A stretch of 64,000 nucleotides of DNA from Aliirhizobium wenxiniae. GTDB lineage: Bacteria; Pseudomonadota; Alphaproteobacteria; Rhizobiales; Rhizobiaceae. The DNA is taken from NCBI RefSeq assembly GCF_014201355.1, contig NZ_JACHEG010000002.1:1054001-1118000 (forward strand), in the 5' to 3' direction. This document shows positions 10,531 to 19,315 of this stretch, one piece after another. The translations under genes and the position numbers were made by a program. Position 1 is the first letter of the stretch; each line of letters opens with the position of its first letter. The notes under the pieces are model-generated. The model was not told where the DNA came from. It saw nothing but the letters and a program-made list of their open reading frames with translations, and searched no databases.

Positions 10531-11304
10531 TCAGATCCCCTCCCCGTAGCCGGACTGCACGGCAGCGCTGATCGACGAAACGAAGCGGCGGGTGCGCTCG
10601 TGTTCCGGTGCGCCGAAGACGCGATCGGCCGCGCCCTGCTCAACGACCTTGCCGGCTTCGAGGAAGACCGCATGATCGGCAACGCGGGAGGCGAGGCGCA
10701 GGTCGTGGGTGGCAATGACCATGGTCGTGCCTTCGGCCGCAAGCTTGCTGAGGACCTCGACGACTTCGGTCGCCAGTTCCGGATCGAGCGCCGAGGTGGG
10801 TTCGTCGCAGAGCAGCACGCGCGGCGACATGGCGAGTGCGCGGGCGATCGCCACGCGCTGTTGCTGGCCGCCGGAAAGGGTCGAAGGCCATGCGTCGATC
10901 TTATGCGCCATGCCGACCTTGGTGAGCAGTTCACGCGCACGGGCATCTGCCTTCTCACGCGGCCATTTCAGCACCGTGACAAGGCCTTCCATGACGTTTT
11001 CCAACGCCGTGCGGTGCGGGAAAAGCTGGAAATTCTGAAAAACCATGCCGGTCTGGCGGCGGATTTTTTGAACTGCATCCCAGCCGACCTTTTTGCCGGG
11101 AGCGAACTCGATTACCGCCTCACCCAGGCGGATCGTGCCGGAGGTCGGGATTTCGAGCAGGTTGATGCAGCGCAGAAGCGTGCTCTTGCCGCCACCCGAC
11201 GGGCCAACAAGGGCGGTGACGCTGCCTTCTTTCACCTTGAGGCTGATATCGTCGATGACCTGAAGGTCGCCGAAATTCTTGCGGATGTGGGAGAGCTCGA
11301 TCAT
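10531..11304 (-). CDS. Amino acid (cystine-type) ABC transporter ATP-binding protein
   Basis: 257 residues, polar amino acid importer ATPase. Walker A is GPSGGGKST, the Q-loop is MVFQNFQLFPH, the signature is [16 protein letters not shown], Walker B is VLLCDEPTSALDPE and the H-loop is ATHDL. Its ATG overlaps the stop of the upstream permease gene (ATGA at 11301-11304), so the two are translationally coupled. The same frame continues far upstream as shadow and was trimmed. Substrate assignment rests on the partner proteins, which resemble E. coli TcyJ and TcyL. Confidence 0.92.
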   Translation of the reverse strand: MIELSHIRKNFGDLQVIDDISLKVKEGSVTALVGPSGGGKSTLLRCINLLEIPTSGTIRLGEAVIEFAPGKKVGWDAVQKIRRQTGMVFQNFQLFPHRTALENVMEGLVTVLKWPREKADARARELLTKVGMAHKIDAWPSTLSGGQQQRVAIARALAMSPRVLLCDEPTSALDPELATEVVEVLSKLAAEGTTMVIATHDLRLASRVADHAVFLEAGKVVEQGAADRVFGAPEHERTRRFVSSISAAVQSGYGEGI

Positions 11305-11981
11305 CGGTTGGCCTCCAGCATGCCGCCATATCTCGAAAAGCGTTTTTCCAGCCGCACCTGCAGCGCCGAGAGCACGGAGCTGAGCGCCAGATAGATGATC
11401 GCCGCCTGGATATAGAGGATCAGCGGTTCGTAGGTTGTGGCGACGATGCGCTGCGCGGCCTGAAACAGTTCCGGCACGGTGATGGCGGCGGCAAGCGAGG
11501 TATCCTTGACCAGCGAGATGAAGGTGTTGGAGAGCGGCGGCACGGCAACGCGGGCGGCCTGCGGCAGAATGGTGCGGGCCATGGCCTGACGCCAGTTCAT
11601 GCCGATCGAATAGGCGGCTTCCCACTGGCCCTTGGGCACCGAGGCGATGACGGCACGGATGATTTCGGACGAATAGGCGCCGATATTCAGCGTGAAGCCA
11701 ATCAGAGCAGCCGGGAAGGCATCGAGCAGGATGCCGACGCTGGGCAGGCCATAAAAGATGACGAAAAGCTGGACGAGCAGCGGCGTGCCGCGGATGACCC
11801 AGACATAAAACCTTGCGATCAGCACCAGCGGGGTGGGGCCGAACAGCCGGGTGACGGCAGTGATGAGACCGAGCGTCAGGCCGAAGGCGAAGGAGAGCAA
11901 CGTCAGCGGCACGGTGAATTTCACGCCGGCCCAAAGCAGGGTCGGGAATGAATCCATCATCAATTGAAGCCAATGCGGCAC
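11301..11981 (-). CDS. Amino acid (cystine-type) ABC transporter permease
   Basis: 226 residues, five predicted TM helices. The EAA loop, AYSIGMNWRQAMARTILPQA, is the contact with the ATPase. VIRGTPLLVQLFVIFYGLP and VPPLSNTFISLVKDTSLAAA are hallmarks of the HisM/TcyL type. Membrane-embedded half of the importer. It precedes the ATPase gene with a 4-base overlap and lies 142 bases after the binding-protein gene, with a hairpin in between. Confidence 0.92.
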   Translation of the reverse strand: MPHWLQLMMDSFPTLLWAGVKFTVPLTLLSFAFGLTLGLITAVTRLFGPTPLVLIARFYVWVIRGTPLLVQLFVIFYGLPSVGILLDAFPAALIGFTLNIGAYSSEIIRAVIASVPKGQWEAAYSIGMNWRQAMARTILPQAARVAVPPLSNTFISLVKDTSLAAAITVPELFQAAQRIVATTYEPLILYIQAAIIYLALSSVLSALQVRLEKRFSRYGGMLEANR

Positions 11982-12027
11982 GGGCGAAGTCCTCTACTTT
12001 CAAACATTGCGGTCTCACGAACGCGAA

Positions 12028-12051
12028 AACGCCCGGCCAAGGCCGGACGTT
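12028..12051 (-). terminator. Hairpin between binding-protein and permease genes
   Basis: On the minus strand, AACGUCCGGCC and GGCCGGGCGUU form an 11-bp stem (one G-U) with a 2-base loop, followed by UUCG. Hairpins in this position of binding-protein-dependent transport operons commonly cause partial termination or protect the upstream message, raising binding-protein levels. That role here is inferred. Confidence 0.6.
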
Positions 12052-12123
12052 GTGGTTCAGCTTTCGCCAAATCCTAGCACGGTTCAAACCGTCGTGGATC
12101 GGACGAATATCTCTTTCAATCTC

Positions 12124-12909
12124 TTACTTGGAGACGTCCTGACCGAAATACTTGTCTGAGATCGTCTTGTAGGTGCCGTCAGCCTTGATATCGGCCAGGG
12201 CCTTGTTGACCTCGGCCACCAGCTCGTCGTCACCCTTGCGCAGAAGGATGCCGGAATAGCTGGCTTCAGCCTGTTCGGCGACGATCTTGACCGGGGCGTC
12301 TGCCTTCTGCTTCTTGAAGTCGAGGAAGGAGAGGCTGTCGTTCAGCGTCGCATCGGCGCGGCGGGTGAGAACCAGCTGGATCGACTGGTCGAAACCATCG
12401 GTGCCGACGAGTTCGGCGCCTGAAGCTTCAGCCATCTTGCCATAGTTGCTGGTGAGCGACTGGGCGGCCTTCTTGCCCTTGAGGTCAGCAAAGCCCTTGA
12501 TATCGGTGTTGTCGTCACGGACGATCAGCACGGCCTTGGAGGCAATGTAGGGTTCGGAGAAGGCGTATTTCTGCTTGCGGGCATCGGTGATGCCAACCTG
12601 GTTGATGACGGCGTCGTAACGATCCGCATCGATACCGGCGATCAGGCCATCCCATTTGCCTTCGACGAACTGCGCCTTGACGCCGAGCTTCTTGGCTACC
12701 GCTTCACCGATCTCGACATCGAAACCGACGAGCTTGTTTGCGGCATCGTGGAAGGTGAAGGGGGCATAGGTGCCTTCGGTGCCGATGCGGATGACGCCGG
12801 CCTTTTTGATCTTGTCGAGGTTTTCACCGGCGAAAACCGGAGCGGCAAAAGCGGCCTGCACGAGCAGGGCTGCGGCAACGGCCTTGAGAGTGTTTTTGAC
12901 GAGGTTCAT
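12124..12909 (-). CDS. Amino acid (cystine-type) ABC transporter substrate-binding protein
   Basis: 261 residues. The signal peptide runs to about residue 26 (AAPVFA-GEN). The mature part is a type II periplasmic binding fold: IRIGTEGTYAPFTFHD, VGFDVEIGEAVAKKLGV and WDGLIAGIDADRYDAVINQV. The DARKQKYAFSEPY segment and the ending KYFGQDVSK closely parallel E. coli FliY/TcyJ, the L-cystine binding protein, from memory. ATG 12909 begins directly at the signal peptide; the longer frame to 13029 lacks one. It is first in an operon with the permease and ATPase. Confidence 0.9.
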   Translation of the reverse strand: MNLVKNTLKAVAAALLVQAAFAAPVFAGENLDKIKKAGVIRIGTEGTYAPFTFHDAANKLVGFDVEIGEAVAKKLGVKAQFVEGKWDGLIAGIDADRYDAVINQVGITDARKQKYAFSEPYIASKAVLIVRDDNTDIKGFADLKGKKAAQSLTSNYGKMAEASGAELVGTDGFDQSIQLVLTRRADATLNDSLSFLDFKKQKADAPVKIVAEQAEASYSGILLRKGDDELVAEVNKALADIKADGTYKTISDKYFGQDVSK

Positions 12910-13059
12910 TTCGGTATTCTCCAACGAATGAGTTGGTGTGGTGATCGCAGAAAATAGGCGCGTTGTGAGGAAAGAAAACTGCCGTCGAAAGCGGCAAATG
13001 CGAATATTTTTTGCTCCATCCACGGGCAAGTGCTCAAAATGCCGATTTGTCGCAGGTTT

Positions 13060-13470
13060 TCATGAGGTTTCATCGCTATCCGCAGCACGATCTGACGCTC
13101 GACCGGCATATTTGGGTGTGTCATCAGGTGCAGCGGCCCTGCCATAGATTTCGTCCATGGCCGCAAGCGCTTGGTCGTGCGGCAACGTACCCTTGCCGAG
13201 ACAGGGCGGAAAAGCATCGTGATATCCACCTTGCTGATATTGCGTCTCGCTGATGAAGCCTTTGCATGCCCTGGCACGGCGGCAGGCAGGCAGTTTGCAG
13301 GTCTTGTGGCGACCGAGATAGGTCATGACGGGCTGGGTGAATTTCTGGTACTCATGCGACCTCTCCCGCGGGGAAAGCCGGTCTAGCTCGCCCCATGTCA
13401 TCCAGGGTAGGGCAAGCTGGCTATCCGCTTCTTCGATGATGCGCCGTTTTTCCGCCTCGCTCCTTGCCAT
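13060..13470 (-). CDS. Small Cys-rich hypothetical protein
   Basis: 136 residues, no family recognised. ATG 13470 is preferred over 13566 because AAGGAGAAGGCGAGG lies immediately upstream. Charged N-terminal half (MARSEAEKRRIIEE), then a cluster H55-x2-C58-x4-C63-x5-C69 with a further C90 that could bind a metal ion. No signal peptide or TM helix. Codon use and GC are like the neighbours, and the frame is intact over its length, so it is likely a real gene. It lies just upstream of the cystine importer but in a separate transcription unit. Confidence 0.6.
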   Translation of the reverse strand: MARSEAEKRRIIEEADSQLALPWMTWGELDRLSPRERSHEYQKFTQPVMTYLGRHKTCKLPACRRARACKGFISETQYQQGGYHDAFPPCLGKGTLPHDQALAAMDEIYGRAAAPDDTPKYAGRASDRAADSDETS

Positions 13471-13595
13471 CCTCGCCTTCTCCTTCAGATACGATCCATC
13501 CTTTACGCGACCGGTTTCGGTCCGCACGATCGCCTTACTGATTTTGCCGGCGTACCGGGTATGCACTCCAATTCATTCGCAAAACCCTGGAGAGC

Positions 13596-13652
13596 CCACG
13601 CGAGTGCGGAACCTCACTTTGGTTTTTAGTCTGTGGCTCCGCACTCGCGTGG
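13596..13652. repeat. Inverted repeat, 15-bp perfect arms, in a gene-poor gap
   Basis: CCACGCGAGTGCGGA (13596-13610) is the exact reverse complement of TCCGCACTCGCGTGG (13638-13652), with a 27-base loop. A smaller inverted pair, GGGAC/GTCCC, follows near 13670-13684. The gap 13471-14129 holds no supported gene. A palindromic intergenic repeat (RIME-like) or a structured RNA would fit; only the pairing is seen here. Confidence 0.5.
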
Positions 13653-13931
13653 CCTTCGGCGTTTTCTCGGGACTTCCGGTCCCTACGGGTGATCTTCTCG
13701 CCTCGCTGCACATCGGCTCTCGCTGATGCTTGGACGGCTCAACCGAACCCGGCATGGCTGCCAGGGGGAGGCTTGATAGGGAGAGAGTTGCCGCTCTCCC
13801 ATGCGTTTCACCCCTTCCGCCCTTGCCGCACGTTACGGATCAGACGAAAGCGCCGGCCCCCACCTGCCCGCGAACGTCTCGCGCAACACTCCGGCGGTGA
13901 GAGCGAGTGGATTGTAGGCATAGGTTGGGAA

Positions 13932-13996
13932 GGTGGGGATGAAGTTTGGCGTAAGAGGTTGGTTTTGTTTGGGCCGGGCGTGATTTCATCCCCACC
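13932..13996. repeat. Long-range inverted repeat before fetA
   Basis: GGTGGGGATGAA (13932-13943) pairs exactly with TTCATCCCCACC (13985-13996) across a 41-base spacer. It lies in the leader or promoter region of fetAB. The function is unknown; with so large a loop it may be an intergenic repeat remnant. Confidence 0.35.
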
Positions 13997-14129
13997 ATGA
14001 TGGGGGCGAGCGTCGAGGCGCTTGGATGACCTCACCCTTGGACCTTTCGATGGCAGAAACACTTTCAACCGTGCAACCAATCGCCACGCCATATTGCGCC
14101 CCCGCTTTTCCGGTGCCATTACCAACCTC

Positions 14130-14726
14130 ATGCAAAATCCCGCCATCAGACTGAAAGCCAAGGGGCTGAAATTCCAATCGGTTGGGCCGATCGAACTTGA
14201 GGTGGCGGCGGGGCGGTGTCTGGCGGTGAGCGGGCCTTCGGGGGCGGGAAAGAGCCTGACGCTGCGGATGCTGGCCGATCTGGTGCCGCATGAGGGGGAT
14301 TGTTTTGTCGACGGGGTGGCTTCCTCTTCCATGACCGGGCCGGCATGGCGTCGGGTGGTGCGTTATGTTTCTTCGGAACCCGGCTGGTGGGCGGCAACCG
14401 CTGGCGAGCATTTTGCCGATGCCAAGGCGCAGGCCGAGGGAATGAAACGGCTTTTTCTCGATGCCTCGCTTCTGGAGGCTGCACCGGAGCGGCTTTCGAC
14501 CGGAGAGCGGCAGCGCATGGCGTTTTTGCGGGCAATCGAGGATCGGCCGAAAGTGCTGCTGCTGGACGAGCCGACATCGGCGCTGGATCCGGATTCGGTG
14601 AAGGCGGTGGAAGAGATCGTCAGGGAGTTGATGGGGGGTGGATGCGCCGTGGTGCTGACATCGCATGACCCCGAACAGGTGGAGCGGCTGGCCGACCATG
14701 TGATGACGCTTGCGAGGCCTTTATGA
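14130..14726 (+). CDS. fetA: ABC transporter ATP-binding protein, FetA type
   Basis: 198 residues. Walker A is GPSGAGKS and Walker B is VLLLDEPTSALDPD. The signature is weak (LSTGERQRMAFLRAI) and the H-loop is TSHD. With the adjacent permease it forms a FetAB (YbbLM) pair, known as an iron exporter that protects against oxidative stress. The frame is open from 14022, but ATG 14130 starts immediately before the first NBD strand. Its stop overlaps the fetB start by 4 bases (ATGA), implying coupled translation. Confidence 0.82.
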   Translation: MQNPAIRLKAKGLKFQSVGPIELEVAAGRCLAVSGPSGAGKSLTLRMLADLVPHEGDCFVDGVASSSMTGPAWRRVVRYVSSEPGWWAATAGEHFADAKAQAEGMKRLFLDASLLEAAPERLSTGERQRMAFLRAIEDRPKVLLLDEPTSALDPDSVKAVEEIVRELMGGGCAVVLTSHDPEQVERLADHVMTLARPL

Positions 14727-15526
14727 ACGGTCTGGTTTTCGGCCCATGGGAGCTGGCGTTTGCGGCACTGCTGGTTCTGGTCAATGCGGCGTTGTCAGTG
14801 GCTTTCAGCCTTGGCATTCACCGGTCGATCCTGATTGCGGCGCTGCGCATGGTGGCGCAGCTTCTGCTGGTCGGTTTTGTGCTGGGTTTCATCTTTACCA
14901 GCGCCGACCACTGGCTGAGCCTTCTGGTTCTTTTCGCGATGCTTATGGCTGCGACATTCGAAGTGGGATCGCGGCAGCGCAAGAAGTTGATCGGTTTCTG
15001 GCATTACGGGCTTTCCGGCATTGCCGTCTCCGGCGGCACGATGCTGGTGGCGGCCTTTGCGCTGATGACGGTGGCGGGATCGGAAGACTGGACGACGCCC
15101 AGGATCGTCATTCCGATCTTCGGCATCATTTTAGGCTCGGCGATGAGCGCCAGCAGCATTGCGCTCAACAATATTTTTGAGGGCGTGTCTTCGCAGCGGG
15201 CGGCAATCGAGGCGCAGCTGGCACTCGGGCACACGCGCGCCCAGGCCATGGCGCCGCTGATGCAGCGGGCGATCTATGCCGGGACGCTGCCGGTCCTGAA
15301 CCAGATGGCGGGGGCTGGCCTTATCACCCTGCCGGGCATCATGAGCGGGCAGATATTGGCCGGGGCCAATCCGCTCATAGCGGCGCAATCGCAGATTTTT
15401 CTGATGCTGCTTTTATGCGCCGCCTCGACGGCCAGCGTGGTGACCGCCGTGTGGCTCGCCGCCAAAAGCCTGAGCGACGAGCGGGAGCGACTGAGGCTCG
15501 ACCGGTTTCGGGTGAAGAAGGGATGA
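14723..15526 (+). CDS. fetB: Iron export ABC transporter permease FetB
   Basis: 267 residues with six to seven TM helices. Family-diagnostic segments are IAALRMVAQLLLVGFVLGF, ILGSAMSASSIALNNIFE and AGAGLITLPGIMSGQILAG. Partner of the overlapping fetA in the inner membrane. The C-terminal tail (ERERLRLDRFRVKKG) is basic and cytosolic. The gene converges on fadJ; a short GC hairpin at 15539-15555 overlaps the fadJ stop. Confidence 0.88.
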   Translation: MNGLVFGPWELAFAALLVLVNAALSVAFSLGIHRSILIAALRMVAQLLLVGFVLGFIFTSADHWLSLLVLFAMLMAATFEVGSRQRKKLIGFWHYGLSGIAVSGGTMLVAAFALMTVAGSEDWTTPRIVIPIFGIILGSAMSASSIALNNIFEGVSSQRAAIEAQLALGHTRAQAMAPLMQRAIYAGTLPVLNQMAGAGLITLPGIMSGQILAGANPLIAAQSQIFLMLLLCAASTASVVTAVWLAAKSLSDERERLRLDRFRVKKG

Positions 15527-15545
15527 GAGCCTCTGGAAGGCGGCC

Positions 15546-17759
15546 TTACGCCGCCTCCCCTAGTTTGCCATAGGGGTTGAAACGCTCGTAGAAGGTTTCG
15601 CCGTTGGCAGTCATGTCCTTCAGGAGCGGCGTCGGGGCGAAATGATCGCCGTATTGTGCCGCCAGTTTTTCCGCCAGAGCGACGAAGGTTTTTACGCCCA
15701 TGCCGTCGATGTAAGACAGCGTGCCGCCGGTGTAAGGGGCGAAGCCGAAACCGAGGATGGAGCCGACATCGGCTTCTCTTGGGTCTGTGACGATGCCTTC
15801 CTCGACCGTCCGTGCGGCTTCCAGCGCGATCGTGACGAGGAAGCGCTGCTTGAGCGTTTCGACGTTGATCTCGTCAGGACGTTTCTGGGGGTAGAGATCC
15901 TTGAGGCCAGGCCAGAGGGACTTTTTCGCGGGCTTGGCCGGGTAATCGTAAAAGCCCTGGCCGTTTTTGCGGCCGCGGCGGTCCAGCACATCGACCATCT
16001 TGTCGATCAGGGCCATGTGTTCCTGCTTGACCGATTTCGGGCCGAGATCGGCGATCGAGGCCTTCATGATCTTCTGGGAAAGATCGACGGCGACTTCATC
16101 GTTGAGCGACAGCGGGCCGACGGGCATGCCGGCCATCTTGGCGGCATTCTCGATCATCGTGGCCGGCACGCCTTCGGCGAGCATGTCATAGGCCTCGTTG
16201 ATGTAACGGAAGACGCAGCGGTTGACGAAGAAGCCGCGGGTATCGTTGACGACGATCGGGGTCTTCTTGATCTTCGCGACGAAATCCAGCGCGACGGCCA
16301 GCGCCTTGTCTCCGGTCTTTTTGCCGAGGATGACTTCAGTCAGCATCATCTTTTCGACCGGCGAGAAGAAATGCACGCCGATGAACTGGTCCGGGCGTTT
16401 CGAGTTTTCCGCCAGACCGGTGATCGGCAGGGTGGAGGTGTTGGAGGCGAAGACTGTGGTTTCCGGGATGACGGCTTCGATCTGTTCGATGACGGCCTTT
16501 TTCACCGCGCGGTCTTCGAAGACTGCCTCAATGACGAGATCGGCATCCGAGAGCGTGGCGTAATCGGGCGTGGGGGTGACGAGCGATAGCAGCTCTTCGC
16601 CCTCTTCCTTGGTCATACGGCCCTTGGCGATGCTGTCGGCCACCAGCTTTTCGGAGACGGTCTTGCCCTTGTTGGCGGCCTCCTGATCGCGGTCGATCAG
16701 GACCACGGGGATGCCGGCTGCGGCGGTGACATAGGCGATCGAGGCGCCCATGAAGCCGGCGCCGACGACGCCTACCTTGTTGAACTCGCTCTTTTCGACG
16801 CCGGCCGGACGGCGGGCGCCCTTGCCGAGTTCCTGCATCGAGATGAACAGCGAGCGGATCATCGAGAAGGCTTCGGTGGTCTGCAGAACTTGGGTGAAAT
16901 AGCGCTGTTCGACCTTCAGGGCCGTATCGAAGGGAAGCTGCAGGCCCTCATAGACGCATTTGAGGATGGCGAGCGCGCCCGGATAATTGCCGGCGGTTTC
17001 GCGGCGCAGGATCGCCGGGGCTGCGGGCCAAAGCTGGGCGGCCTGGGGCGTCCAGATGCCGCCGCCGGGAGCCTTGAAGCCCTTTTCATCCCAGGGGGCG
17101 ACGGGTTTCAAACCGTCCTTGATCATCTGCCTGGCGGCGGTGATCAGTTGATCCGGCTCGACGACCTGATGGACGAGGCCCATGGCCTTGGCGCGCGCAG
17201 GCGCAAGCGACTGGCCGGTGGTCATCATCTGCAGGGCGGACTGGGCATCGGTGAGGCGCGAGACACGCTGGGTGCCGCCGGCGCCGGGGAAGATGCCGAC
17301 CTTGACTTCGGGCAGCGCCAGCTTGACGGACTTGGAATTGGCGACGACGCGACCGTGGCAGGCGAGCGACAGCTCGAATGCACCGCCCATGCAGGTGCCG
17401 TTGATGGCCGAGACCCACGGCTTGCCGCTGGTTTCAATGGCGCGGAACAGCCAGGTCATGCGGCCGGCGACATCGAAGAGTTTTTGCGCGGCGGCAGCGG
17501 GATCTTTCGCGCGCTCGTCCTGCAACATGGAGAACATGCCGCGGATCATGGTGAGATCTGCGCCGCCAGAGAAGGTGGATTTGCCGGAGGTGAAGACGAC
17601 GCCCTTAATGGCGGTGTCCTCGACGGTTGCTTTTAGGATCGCTTCGAGTTCGTCCATCACTTCCTGCGTGAAGACGTTCATCGATTTGCCGGGCATGTCC
17701 CAGGTGATCAGGGCGATGCCGTCCGCGTCGGTTTCGACGGTGAAGTTTTTGTAGGTCAT
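15546..17759 (-). CDS. fadJ: Bifunctional enoyl-CoA hydratase/3-hydroxyacyl-CoA dehydrogenase (FadJ/FadB type)
   Basis: 737 residues. The N-terminal crotonase domain has an oxyanion-hole segment, INGTCMGGAFELSLACH, and VGIFPGAGGTQRVSRL. From about residue 326 the NAD-binding 3-hydroxyacyl-CoA dehydrogenase begins with VGVVGAGFMGAS. Further family motifs are SNTSTLPI and GVHFFSPVEKMMLTEVI. The C-terminal helical 3HCDH domains follow. It catalyses the second and third steps of fatty-acid beta-oxidation. ATG 17759 is chosen because it starts the hydratase fold; the frame upstream is shadow. It lies 13 bases after the thiolase gene, the last gene of the operon. Confidence 0.92.
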   Translation of the reverse strand: MTYKNFTVETDADGIALITWDMPGKSMNVFTQEVMDELEAILKATVEDTAIKGVVFTSGKSTFSGGADLTMIRGMFSMLQDERAKDPAAAAQKLFDVAGRMTWLFRAIETSGKPWVSAINGTCMGGAFELSLACHGRVVANSKSVKLALPEVKVGIFPGAGGTQRVSRLTDAQSALQMMTTGQSLAPARAKAMGLVHQVVEPDQLITAARQMIKDGLKPVAPWDEKGFKAPGGGIWTPQAAQLWPAAPAILRRETAGNYPGALAILKCVYEGLQLPFDTALKVEQRYFTQVLQTTEAFSMIRSLFISMQELGKGARRPAGVEKSEFNKVGVVGAGFMGASIAYVTAAAGIPVVLIDRDQEAANKGKTVSEKLVADSIAKGRMTKEEGEELLSLVTPTPDYATLSDADLVIEAVFEDRAVKKAVIEQIEAVIPETTVFASNTSTLPITGLAENSKRPDQFIGVHFFSPVEKMMLTEVILGKKTGDKALAVALDFVAKIKKTPIVVNDTRGFFVNRCVFRYINEAYDMLAEGVPATMIENAAKMAGMPVGPLSLNDEVAVDLSQKIMKASIADLGPKSVKQEHMALIDKMVDVLDRRGRKNGQGFYDYPAKPAKKSLWPGLKDLYPQKRPDEINVETLKQRFLVTIALEAARTVEEGIVTDPREADVGSILGFGFAPYTGGTLSYIDGMGVKTFVALAEKLAAQYGDHFAPTPLLKDMTANGETFYERFNPYGKLGEAA

Positions 17760-17772
17760 CGTCTCTCTCCCC

Positions 17773-18981
<1,209 letters not shown>

Positions 18982-19021
18982 GGTGTTGTCTCTCCCTACA
19001 GCCGTCATCGGCAAGTAAATG

Positions 19022-19264
19022 TTATTTCAGTGTCCACTTTCCTCGCCGATCATCGTCAGCAGGGACCATCAGACCCTTTTTTCTAAGTTCGGTGGCCGCC
19101 CAACGCATGTCGTATTGCCAAGAATAAAACAGATCGTGGCCTGCGAGATCCTTTTCATGATGCTCCCAGATATGACGCGCGACATAAAGGATTGATGCCT
19201 CACCACCATTGGATTTGAGGGCGTCAATTACCCAACCAGTCAAATCAGCTTTAGCAACCGTCAA
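19022..19264 (-). CDS. Small winged-helix-like hypothetical protein inserted in the fad operon
   Basis: About 80 residues: WVIDALKSNGGEASILYVAR, HIWEHHEKDL and YSWQYDMRWAATELRKKG. The pattern resembles a recurrent winged-helix-like family with a W-Q-Y-D-M-R-W-A core; no assigned function. Likely start TTG 19264, with GGAGGGG a few bases upstream, supplied by the repeat at 19268-19299. A GTG at 19288 lies inside the repeat and is less likely. GC is near 49% by direct count of three 60-base lines, against roughly 60% in the flanking fad genes. This suggests a later insertion between acyl-CoA dehydrogenase and thiolase. Confidence 0.65.
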   Translation of the reverse strand: MTVAKADLTGWVIDALKSNGGEASILYVARHIWEHHEKDLAGHDLFYSWQYDMRWAATELRKKGLMVPADDDRRGKWTLK

Positions 19265-19267
19265 AGT

Positions 19268-19299
19268 CCCCTCCCCAACCCTCCCCACAAGGGGGAGGG
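19268..19299. repeat. CCCTCCCC-type palindromic intergenic repeat
   Basis: Two copies of CCCTCCCC (one near 19269-19276 and one at 19279-19286), then GGGGAGGG (19292-19299). The second copy and GGGGAGGG form an 8-bp hairpin with a 5-base loop. This G/C-only palindrome is a common type of intergenic repeat in rhizobial genomes. It sits in the 51-base gap between the acyl-CoA dehydrogenase stop and the small winged-helix gene, and its G-rich strand resembles a ribosome-binding site. Confidence 0.6.
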
Positions 19300-19315
19300 A
19301 GCACCTCAGCGCAAA

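Noticed and set aside
10531..12087. 518-residue minus-strand frame covering ATPase and permease
   Set aside because: Its first half is out of frame relative to the permease gene; the true ATPase starts at 11304.
13986..14699. 237-residue minus-strand frame opposite fetA
   Set aside because: Shadow of the ATPase; Pro/Arg/His-rich, no domain.
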